Source of the DNA: Siphonodentalium dalli
Taxonomy: Eukaryota > Mollusca > Scaphopoda > Gadilida > Siphonodentaliidae
NCBI GenBank assembly: GCA_032622095.1
Contig: CP136067.1
Location: 82,980,705-83,044,704 of the forward strand
Direction of reading: 5' to 3'
Length of the DNA stretch: 64,000 nucleotides
Position 1 is the first letter of the stretch; every line of letters starts with the position of its first letter. The position numbers and the translations under genes were made by a program. Under the pieces are notes generated by a model, which had not been told where the DNA came from, ran no database searches, and saw only the letters and a program-made list of their open reading frames with translations. Below are positions 55,418 through 64,000 of this stretch, in pieces.

Positions 55418-55486
55418 GCCAATGCATTCTCTTATATATGCGAGGCGATCTATGGTCGACTCGCATATATAAGAGAATGCATTGGC
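55418..55486. repeat. Recurrent 69-bp hairpin
   Basis: Same arms; apex ggcgatctatggtcgac, the opposite orientation to 55206-55274. Confidence 0.95.
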
Positions 55487-55779
55487 ACAGGGCATAACTG
55501 TAACCATCACAATGTGGTCAATGAACCGGTTCCAATGATATCCATATTTCTATGGTGTTATTGAGACAGACCGAAGATATTTTAGGCTGTTGAAGCTTTA
55601 TTTGGGCGTTTTTGGCCGGTTTGTTGGGTAAAGGGTTAATTATAAATGTAGAGAAAATTAGATGTTCGCCCTTATGATTGACAACAATATACCGGCACAT
55701 CTAAGTTGAATGGACTGCCGACTAACATTACGTCACACTGCAATTCGTCGATTTAAGAGGGTATCAAATATGACACCCA

Positions 55780-56440
55780 TGTGGCCCCTTGGCCGTATTG
55801 GTCGAACAAAGAGGGTTGTAGGGTGGCCCGCAAGCAAATTTATATACTCACCGTACTCACCCACCCCGATCTAAAATTGCCGCCGTCCAGTGTGGTTCAA
55901 ATTGGCGGCGGCCATTTTTGATCGAAGTGGGGTGAGGAGAATATTTAGATTGGTTAGGGGGTCTCACTATAACACCCTTTGTTTGACCTAAATCGGTCAA
56001 CGGGCCCTGAAATGGCATGGGTGCCCTATTTGAACCCCTCTGGGGCGGCCATTTTGGATCGGAGTGGGTGAATATTTAAATTGGCTTGGGGCCACCACAC
56101 AACACCAATTGTTTGGCCTAAATCGGTCAAGGGGTCGTGAGATGGCATGAGTGACCTATTTGAACACATCTGGGCGGCGGCTACTTTGAATCTAGGTGGG
56201 GTGAGTGGAGTGAATATTTAGATTGGCTTGTGGCCACAATACAACACCCTTTGTTTGACCTAACTCGATGAAGGGGGCGTGAAGTAGCATGGTTTCCCTA
56301 TTTGAACCCCTCTGGAAGGCGGCCGTTTTGGATCGGGGTGGGTGAGTGGGGTGCATATTTAGACTGGCTTGGGGCCACCCTACAACACCCCTTGTTTGGC
56401 CTAAATCGGTCAAGGGGCTGAGCAATGGCCGTGGTGCCCT
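55780..56440 (-). repeat. Degenerate satellite, ~135-bp period, copy 2
   Basis: Units share ggcggccattttggatcgg, ggtgagtgggg, gaatatttagattggcttgg, ggccacaat/cacaacacccttt, gtttgacctaaatcggtcaa and a ggggccgtgaaatggcatgg-like block. The family is the reverse complement of 4080-4790. The minus-strand open frame across it is a repeat shadow. Confidence 0.85.
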
Positions 56441-57865
56441 ATATATATTTACTATGAGTTGGCATGATAAGGCACTAAGAAATTTGTGCGATGGAGTACC
56501 AGGTGCATAGTCATCAATAAAAATGTAACATCTGTCACATTTCAGATAAAAATAACAGGATGCGAAGAAGATCTCCGTCTTCATGGCATGACACATCACA
56601 GATGTTTAGGTTGGTACGATAACAAGTCTAACTTTCCAGTTATATTTCCAGCTCTGCCGAGTATGGCCCATGCACTGTGTAGATTCGCTGACACCTTTAT
56701 ATATTATGTAGCTGAATAGCTGGGTAGTCCAATTTTACTTTTGGGAAGGTGATCTTTTTCATGTTTCTGTTCTTATAAAAATATACGATAAATGTAAATC
56801 CCAGGTATAAATTAACGGCAAAATAACACCTTTTTAGACTCATGCGATATATTATTGTTCAAATATAATGTTACAAAATACACAGGTTTTCGATCGATAT
56901 AGGGATCTTTAGCAAGTCAAGCAAATTATTTTATACCCGGGATTTACAATTATCGTATACAGAAGACTCATACGGCTATTTCTCAATATATACAAATATA
57001 GTGTTTGCAGAACAGCTGGCGCTTGTGGTGTAGTAGGTATCTCATATCTCCACATATGCACAAATCAAGATGGCATCCAAGATGGAGGCCACATTTCAAT
57101 GTATAAATACAATGTGTCTTAACCCCACATTATTCCTCCAGATACCACGACAGAACGACAACGTGAGTCGGTCTACGAGAATTTAAAAACTGAATTGGAT
57201 GAATTACATGGCCGTATCGGTCAGAAACATATCTAATGTTTTTCATTCAATTCACTGTACCATCTCCAATTCAATATTCTTCTTTATATTCCAATTACAG
57301 TCCACTATAAACAGGCTGATGATTATGATTCAAATGGTTGTTATTTGCTCACCGACGATCGCAAATCCTTCTTGCATTATGGTATTTGACTGCTAACTCC
57401 CTCCATTAACGTTTTGACCACATCAATAAGAAATTTGTTTACTGGTGAACAATTAGAGTTTCGCAACGACCTGCTCGCTGCGTACGCAGACAGCACAATC
57501 GTGTAGTTCTGACTTGCATTTGTGTTATCGGTTTTTCGGGCCTGATGTTCCAATAAAGATTATCTTATTGAAACATTACTACAAATTATTAAATGTCTAA
57601 GCGGAAATGTGTATAATTAGATAAATGTATCTGTTTACCGTTTGTTGATATCATCTGAATACCCATAGAAATGAAAAACAATGGAAAAAAACATTAAAAC
57701 GTCCAGTTTAGAAAATGCAATGTTAGAGGTTAGTCAAGGATCAATTGCTTAATCAATTTGCACATGTTTAATTTCGAAACTTACAATTCGAAAGTTTCAG
57801 ATTGAAAACGTATAACTTCGTCTGCTAAGAACTCACATTATACCACTCCAATCGATGGGAAACAA
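56441..57865. other. No gene recognised with confidence
   Basis: A plus-strand frame (56486-56719; TGCEEDLRLHGMTHHRCLGW) is mildly protein-like, but no splice context or family is clear. caagatggcatccaagatgg (57068) is a single word of the aagatggc family. Confidence 0.4.
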
Positions 57866-58395
57866 TTATGAATGAATGAATGCTTTATTCTCAGCCATTT
57901 TTACATGGGACATGAGACAATTATTTACACTATTTACACATAGAACGAACATTGGCGGTTCACAGAAACATTACAAAACAAATATTATATATTCAATATT
58001 CAACTGCGACATCGTACAGCTTCATGTAATCCAGTGGACTAAACAAACATATAACATTAAATAACATAATCAATATATGCAAACGAGTACAGCTAAAAAT
58101 ACAGCCTTTAAAAGTGTGCCCTGATTATAGGAAATGTTCAAACCCATTTTAATAAAAATTGCCAAATTGTTCAATATCTCAGGACTGGTCGAGCTAAGAA
58201 TTTCGTATAAAATTTCTCTCGACGGTGCGTCATTACATGACTTCGGAATATATTTCTCTTGCAAATCTTTGAGTTACGGACACATAAATAATATAAAATG
58301 AAATTCATCACATATCAGTGCGTTGCAAAGCGAGCAAGAACTGTTATTGTTATTAGTTGTATCCAGTACTCGCGGCGGTTTCTTCGGTTGTTATA
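57866..58395 (-). mobile_element. LINE 3' fragment with (ATTC)n tail
   Basis: The minus-strand translation begins near 58385 with NNSSCSLCNALICDEFHFIL and continues, after a stop or shift, with DLQEKYIPKSCNDAPSREIL. This matches in layout the C-terminal zinc-knuckle region of the 38.5-kb LINE (CPLCGENVCDEYHF...ETYIPK), so it is a related but distinct family. The 3' end is marked by gaatgaatgaatg (57869-57881), an (ATTC)n tail on the minus strand. Confidence 0.8.
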
Positions 58396-58477
58396 TGATA
58401 CACGAAACGTGTCATAATTTAGTCTATATTAAATGACACCGTTATAACGCAATCGGTGTTATGCTGAGTTTATCAGC

Positions 58478-59880
58478 AGCTTATCATCAGCATCATCATC
58501 ATATATTTCACAGAACGAGTCTGACCGACTCTTAGTTCCGGTGCTTACATATTATACAATAACAATTGATTTACATGTTCATGTGAAGTCTGTTTGATAT
58601 TTTATACTGGTGAAATGATAGTCCACTAGTTCCTTAAATTGGTCCAATGATTTGGCATTAACTATTTGGCTAGGAAGAGCATTCCACACAGGTCGGATTC
58701 TCTAGGTGAAAAGTACTTTCTTGTGTCTCTGCTACTGCGGTCGATCATAAGTTTTTGATCATGTCCCCTCGTTGATGTATAAGTCGCAGCAGGAAATAGC
58801 GTATCGTAGTCGATATTATAATGTCCCATTTTTATCTTGTACACCTCTACCAGGTCGCCACGAAGTCTTCTGTATTTCAGGGACATGAGATCTAGAATAA
58901 TGAGCCGGTGTTCATAAGTAGGTGAGGGCTCCATATGCAGTGACCGTAATCTATTATTGGCCGCACCATTGAAGAGTAAAGTCTCGTGAAAGTATCTGAA
59001 TTTAGTTCGAAGAAAGTCCTGTATATGGCACCAAGGGTCTGATTTATTTTATTAATAGTGGTGTTGATATGCTTCTCAAATTTTAACTGATCATCTATAT
59101 GGATTCCCAAATCTTTTTCACACTGTGATACTATTTTAGTAGGTGCTTCCGGTGTATCTGTCATTATATATTGCTTTTTCGGGTTATTGTATCCGTAGTG
59201 CATTATGTGAATTTTTGACGAGTTGAACCGTAACTGCCATTTTAGTGACCACTGGCAAACTGAATCGATGGCGCCTTGAATGTTATTTGTGATGGGATTG
59301 GCAATGAGTTTCGTATCATCGGCGAATATCTTGCACATGCATGAAACACTTTCGGGTATATCGTTTATATATATCAAGAACAATGCCGGTCCAATCACAT
59401 CTTGAGGAACTCCGCTTGTTACTTTCTTCCAAGTTGATGGGCTTTCATTCAACTCTCTGTTTTCGATGACTCAAGAAAGTTTCAATCCAGCGAAGAATCT
59501 TGTTGCTGAAGCCATACGATTCAAGTTTCCTCAGAAGTCTTACATGCGGGACGGTATCGAAAGCTTTCTTAAAGTCGAGATATATTATATCTATAGGGTT
59601 CCCGTTGTCAATTTCTGTTGTTAGGAAGTCCAGGTGTTCGATAAGTTGCGTTTTACATGACAATCTTTCTCGAAAACCATGTTGGCAAGATGTAAATAAC
59701 TTATTGTCTCCCATGTGTCGCATGATGGTGTCAGTGAAGAATGATTCCAGTAGTTTGCATAGAATACAGGTCAAACTGACCGGACAATAGTTTCCTGGGT
59801 CGCTGTTGGGTCCTTTTTTATATAGACTTGTGACATTGGCCTGTTTCCATATATCCGGAATCACATCGACCATTGGACAG
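58478..59880 (-). mobile_element. 5'-truncated CR1/L2-like LINE
   Basis: It contains RT and the C-terminal region on the minus strand and ends 3' in a tgatgatgctgatgat-type tail (58485-58505). The 5' end is truncated before the first RT blocks at about 59877. It carries at least two inactivating changes. Confidence 0.85.
58662..59873 (-). pseudogene. CR1/L2-like reverse transcriptase, disrupted
   Basis: Frame 59873-59445 holds IPDIWKQANVTSLYKKG, NYCPVSLTCILCKLLES, GFRERLSCKTQLIEHLDF and DIIYLDFKKAFDTVPHVRLL. Frame 59452-58892 holds WKKVTSGVPQDVIGPALFL (the block usually written SGVPQGSVLGP, lacking one residue), CKIFADDTKLIANPI with the catalytic FADD (near 59325), LRFNSSK, KDLGIHIDDQLKFEKHI and RPIIDYGHCIWSP. 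Frame 58934-58662 holds SLKYRRLRGDLVEVYKIKMG and TRGHDQKL. The segment between the GHCIW and the YEHRL blocks is missing, as expected for a small deletion with a shift. Confidence 0.9.
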
Positions 59881-59894
59881 GAACACTTATATTA

Positions 59895-60003
59895 GTTACC
59901 CCGTGTCTGTTCGCGTAGTACGGGTTTTTACCTACCCGAAACCAGCCGCATACCATGGGGCCGAAGGTAAAAACCCGTGCTGCGTGAACAGACACGGGTG
60001 ACC
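59895..60003. repeat. Large hairpin, arms ~38 bp
   Basis: gttaccccgtgtctgttcgc and cgggtttttacc on the left pair with ggtaaaaacccg and cgtgaacagacacgggtgac on the right, with few mismatches; the loop is about 33 bp (cccgaaaccagccgcatacc and on). It abuts the 5' truncation point of the LINE. Confidence 0.9.
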
Positions 60004-60565
60004 ATTTGATCTTAACGGTATGTTCTAATCAACATATCCCTTCTTTTCCCCCATAGAAATGAATAGGGAAATTTGAACCTAATATTTCAGTATTTGATTA
60101 TTTTGACCTACATAAAAAATAAACTCAAATTCATGTACTGTTTGATATTTTACCATAACAACGTACACATTTCACCATAAATAACTGAACACAAATTTAA
60201 TTGGCACAAGTATTAACAAATACTGTTGTCCCCACATCCGGTTTTATATAGCAATCTGATTGGCTACAACGCCACGTTTAAGTCACCATGTACCCCGTCA
60301 CCCTTGACAGCGGGGTATAAGAGAACGTGCGCCAAATATCGGGGGTATATGAGCACGTGAAACATCGGGGGTATAATTTATGAATGACCCTTGAACTGAC
60401 AGTTTCCACCAATCGTGACGTTGCTCTCGCACGCCGAATTTGACTTCAGCTGACGCCGGATCATATATATAAGGTCAGCCACTGAATTATTCTTATTGGT
60501 GTGAAATAATCGGATAACCTATGAAAAACATACTTAAATTAAGGAGACATGGTTGTGTGGACAAA
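60004..60565. other. No gene recognised
   Basis: AT-rich, with gcggggtataagagaacgtg and cgggggtatatgagcacgtg words near 60311 and 60340. Confidence 0.45.
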
Positions 60566-60568
60566 ATC

Positions 60569-60711
60569 GTTATCTCCGGCAACATCGTGGGGTACATGGA
60601 GATTTAATACCTGGATGTCTCTTTTTGAACCCATCAGCTCCGCCCCGGGGTTAAAAATCGACATCCAGGTATTAAATATCCACGTATACCCCCGACGTTG
60701 CCGAAGATAAC
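60569..60711. repeat. Large hairpin, arms ~51 bp
   Basis: Left arm 60569-60619 (gttatctccggcaacatcgt to taatacctggatgtc) and right arm 60660-60711 (gacatccaggtattaa to gttgccgaagataac) pair with a few mismatches; the loop is about 40 bp and GC-rich (cagctccgccccgggg). Confidence 0.9.
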
Positions 60712-61985
60712 TAATAATATCACACTCTTGACTCAGATTAAAACTGAAATAATTCCTCCCCTTTGTTTCACATATATACAATATACGGTAAAATTTCTTT
60801 GTGGTTCCCAGAAATATCATGGGGTTTACTTCCGAAATCGAGGCAGCTACACGATACGGAAAACAAGTTATGTATGGTTCCCATAAATATCATGTGGTTC
60901 GGTGTTGACCACAATATTCGACCAATCAATTTGAAGATAGCACACTAGTTAATAGATAATATGGAATACTATATATAATGCCGTGTCTGGTGGACTAAGT
61001 TAGTTAAACCTATTGTATTCTCAGTAATACAAATAACTATATACATCAAATACAGTGATAATGAGAATATGATTTGGCAGTAAACCCAACGCTTGCTGGT
61101 GCCATCTCCCATAGATATAATGATATTAATATAACACAATGTGACATGAGTACATATACTGTCGGTTCTTGTTAGTGATTGCAAAATATATTTGTTTTGT
61201 TGCATTCTTGTTATGGTGTCTTCGGTTGTGATGCCAGACATCCACGCATCCCTAATTTATCTTGATTCGAGTAAGGGTAACCACGGAAAACGATACAATT
61301 GTTCAATAATTAACGTTACGATACTGATGGTCTTCGCGATGGGTAATGCTGTTGAAATAATCACATGCAACTAAAATTGCCATAAACAGAAAGAATATTC
61401 AAATATAGACAGATTGTGTTCGTTTACCAATCACAACTAGCGCACAAATTGCACGTTTTTGTCGAGAGCGTGCGCCGTGTTAGTAAACAAAAGCCATGTT
61501 ATGATACAGTACAGTACGTTAGAAGTGTGCGATGCGGAAAACATTTAACGCCGGGGAGACCTCACTAAGTGAACTTTCGTTAAAATTACCACCATGGTAT
61601 TTACAGCATACCGCCACAGCGCTCGCCAATCCTGGCCACTCAAGATTTCGGTGTTGAATGGGTCACCGTGAATCACTCTTCTAAACAAATCGCCACGGTT
61701 CTGAGTGTTTTGCTTATCGCACACTCTTTACGTGCTGTGCATGAACAAATTCTCGGCTCACACACTGTGTCTTGTTGACAATATCGCATTCACACTATCG
61801 TTATAATATACTACTAGTATATTCTTGAGGAAATTCATAATGTGGTAACTTTTATTTCTAAATTAAAACCTACAACCAAGTCCATTCGTGCCGTTAATGG
61901 AATTTGCGGTTTGGGTTGAAGAGCAGTGATGGGCGAAGTTAGAAGTTTATGAGTCCTGTCTATTCAGCCTCACATTTTCTGTTTA
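60712..61985. other. No gene recognised
   Basis: AT-rich spacer upstream of the lectin exon. tggttcccagaaatatcat and tggttcccataaatatcat are a small direct repeat (60801 and 60876). No promoter was recognised. Confidence 0.45.
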
Positions 61986-61987
61986 AG

Positions 61988-62188
61988 CTTTGAATCGGAC
62001 CGTGCTCACTCCATCGTACATCCAAGCTTTCGACGCAGTTTCCGGGACGGAATTTCTCGTATCCTACACTGAATCGGCGACTCACGATGTAGCGACAGAT
62101 CTGTGCCTTCAAATGGGATATCACTTAGCTTACATGAAATCAAACCGCACGTATGACGTAATAAACGACATCGCAGCCAAATTTCATG
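61988..62188 (+). CDS. Internal exon: N-terminal part of a C-type lectin domain
   Basis: A 201-nt exon with a good acceptor (a pyrimidine-rich cattttctgtttaag before 61988) and a consensus donor CATG|GTGAGT after 62188. The frame (codons start at 61990) gives SGTEFLVSYTESATHDVATD, LCLQMGYHLAYMKSNRTYD and VINDIAAKF, the alpha1/first-Cys part of a CTLD (A...CL..G.HLA...S). Both introns are phase 1, as usual for shuffled lectin modules. The rest of the CTLD (W-x-G, WND and C-terminal cysteines) is not in the window, so the following exon lies beyond 64000 or is not recognised. The domain would act extracellularly, in ligand binding. Possible partner of the PAN exon at 28752, but phase and distance (33 kb) leave that open. 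Confidence 0.75.
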
Positions 62189-62415
62189 GTGAGTTTTTGG
62201 AGCCCTGTGGCTCAGCCAATAATCTGCATAGTGCGTATACGTCCAGCGACGGTGAAGCTGATTCTAATTGTGATTCCCATGAGGGGGAAACTTGATTCGT
62301 GTACATAGCCAAGATCGCCAGTTGCTGATCGGGCTCTTTATATTTTCAACATCAGGAACTCTCTTTATAGTTCCATGTTGACCTCTTAATTATATGGCTT
62401 AAATAATAGAGCAGC
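62189..62415. other. Start of the intron after the lectin exon
   Basis: Between the donor at 62189 and module A there is no further coding signal; the open frame that runs through the donor to 62295 is not CTLD-like. Confidence 0.5.
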
Positions 62416-62419
62416 GGAC

Positions 62420-63640
62420 AGATGCCAAAAGTGGACGGGTACCCCAACCCACAGTAGAACAAGTTGAAACCGAATTTTTTTTAAGGAGAAATATATATAA
62501 CGGAATTGATGGTAGCTATTGTTAAATCGACGATGAACGATACCCACCAGTGACTTTTTCCAGAAATTAACGATTTGGGTAAGGCTAAGTCCTAACTTAT
62601 TTGCCAACATTGGCGGTGTTAAAATTACTACATCATACCACATCCCTACCCGATAGGGGAAAAGTGTTGATTCATTTGGATTTTCCTGACATTTGGAACC
62701 GAAGTATTTATTTTGTGCTGAAAAACCGCTCTTTTTCACAGAAATATGTTTTGTTTTCAAATAATATCATCCAAACGGGTATTACAATAATGCCGAAAAT
62801 ATTTTATCCATAGGGTGCAGCAGTTATCTCACAAGCATATGTAGAAAAAAGTTAACAGAAATTTGGTACGGTTTGCGAGATCGTGGAATTTAACTACCCC
62901 TCCCCAAACAGGTAAAAAAAAATACATATTTTTTATAACGACTTTACATTTTATAATTAATCTAGAGATACCATTTAATTAATTATAGATATATTCAGGC
63001 TTCCAGACCCCAGTTACAACAACAACATATTGTATTGATAAGGTAATTCTGCTTGCATTAACATCGATTTTGTAGTACTAAATCTTTGTTATACACGACA
63101 CATAACACACTATATAATTCGTATGGCTCAGTAGTAACTGTTATTTATACATCACATGTAGAAAGAATTTGACAGAATTTTGAAGGGTTTGCTAGATATT
63201 GGATGTTAGCTACCGATCTCCCGAACACGTTTTGGTCAAACATATACATATTTATGATAACGACAAACACATTTTTTAAATGATTCTGATGGGACAAATC
63301 ATGATTCTTGTGATGAAAACCGGATCCGTAGACACCACGATCGTGGTTAAAGATGTCCTCAGGCTTCCAAGCCCCAGTTACAACAACAACACATATTATT
63401 TATAACATGTAATTTTATATTATAATTTATAACAACTTTGTAGAACTGAATAATTTGGTATACACGACACATAGTATAGATTAACACATACAGAACAAAA
63501 TCATTGTTGCTGCCAATATGATTGTTAGTGTCGCTCTAAATCGACTAAAATATATAAAAAATGGATATGGTATTTTATATCTCACAAACTAGTCTGAACA
63601 AGGTGGCAAGCGTTAGCCCAAACATGTTATACGTTTTGGG
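62420..63640 (+). repeat. Module A repeat, copy 3
   Basis: Same-strand homologue of 45590-46840 with words gatgaacgatacccaccagt, gactttttccagaaat, catcataccacatcccta, ggtttgcgagat, cagttacaacaacaacat, tgatgaaaaccggatccgta and acagaacaaaatcattg. Confidence 0.85.
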
Positions 63641-63810
63641 GTACACCTACACAGTTAGAAGACTTGAACACACCACTAACTGAAAGGATATTATCTCAAT
63701 ATTAACTGAAGGTGTGGACAGAGTAGGCCTATTGTTATATAAGGCAATACAAATGTTTATGGATGGGTTGGTTCCCGAAATAGAGTGGTACTTTACTAAA
63801 CGCAACTGAA
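63641..63810 (+). repeat. Module B unit following module A copy 3
   Basis: cttgaacacaccactaactg, tattaactgaaggtgtggac, tttatggatgggttggttcc, cgaaatagagtggtacttta. Same order A then B as at 45.6-49 kb. Confidence 0.8.
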
Positions 63811-64000
63811 TGCATGGCACTCTTAATCACAACCCAAAAGGGTTGTTTTACGGTATTGCGTAAGCGACACAAGTATAGTTGTGACGTCAGTAATTTCTAT
63901 ACCCCATCAACATGAAAAAATTGTTTTTATATCCGGGCGATTCAGACCTATGGGGCCATATGGTGGCCGCCATGTTGGAATAGAATTGACAAATTAATAA
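63811..64000. other. Window end, no gene
   Basis: No coding signal. A ggtggccgccatgttggaat word near 63965 belongs to the inverted aagatggc family. Confidence 0.45.

Larger units (their letters stand above)
55180..55635. mobile_element. TTAA-type MITE, ccctttacccaac family, copy 2
   Basis: TTAA at 55176-55179 and 55636-55639 flanks termini ccctttacccaacaga and (reverse-complemented) ccctttacccaacaaacc. 456 bp. It contains two 69-bp hairpins (55206-55274 and 55418-55486) separated by an A-rich tract of degenerate aaaatgtaagaaaa units. The right part (gtaaccatcacaatgtggtc and on) is the inverted counterpart of the left part of 34620-35002. Confidence 0.93.

Noticed and set aside
1-64000. tRNA or rRNA genes
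   Set aside because: No T-loop-type ggttcgaatcc with a plausible cloverleaf, and no rRNA-like conserved blocks, were seen by eye. A covariance-model search was not possible.

Overview
This window looks like low-gene-density nuclear DNA of an invertebrate animal, most likely a marine lophotrochozoan such as a mollusc. The clues are: AT-rich sequence with spliced exons of extracellular families (a PAN/apple exon and a C-type lectin exon), long intergenic deserts, APE-type LINEs on both strands, many TTAA-flanked and other foldback MITEs, and satellite blocks. There is no operon structure, CRISPR, rRNA or confidently recognisable tRNA. The taxonomic call is inference and was not checked by a search.

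Layout. 1-2.7 kb is a long-inverted-repeat element that encloses a second foldback element carrying eight ~155-bp tandem repeats. 2.7-11.7 kb holds dispersed repeat relics, degenerate satellites and a TTAA MITE. Around 12.2-12.7 kb is the best small gene, a secreted 125-residue peptide precursor with a TATA box, wedged between two MITEs. 13-21.6 kb is a desert with foldback MITEs and a CCGAAGGT minisatellite. 21.67-23.4 kb is a 5'-truncated LINE (minus strand), and 23.43-27.02 kb is a 3.6-kb DNA element with terminal inverted repeats and two clusters of a 15-bp motif. 28.7-29.0 kb is a first exon (signal peptide plus PAN domain) with its own TATA box; a TTAA MITE sits 22 bp inside the following intron. 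30.1-30.9 kb is a LINE 3' fragment. 32.5-35.4 kb is a 21-bp minisatellite whose orientation reverses next to another TTAA MITE. 38.5-43.8 kb is a nearly complete but inactivated LINE (ORF1 with zinc knuckles and an SGNH esterase; ORF2 with endonuclease, RT and a terminal zinc motif), apparently split near its 5' end by a 1.13-kb insertion with a 12-bp target duplication. 45.6-54.6 kb and 62.4-63.8 kb share a two-module repeat, interrupted by a 161-bp satellite with a higher-order repeat. 55-60.7 kb holds a TTAA MITE, another satellite, two LINE fragments and two large hairpins. 62.0-62.2 kb is a C-type lectin exon.

Genes and relationships. Host coding content is small: the peptide precursor, the PAN exon, the lectin exon, and two weak candidate exons. 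PAN and lectin domains occur together in some molluscan secreted or receptor proteins and the two exons share a strand, but their intron phases do not match directly, so joining them is a hypothesis only. Everything else is mobile-element or satellite sequence, and every LINE copy seen is broken. The most unusual signals are the 15-bp motif clusters inside the 3.6-kb element and a 69-bp near-perfect hairpin that recurs inside TTAA MITEs of different terminal-repeat families.
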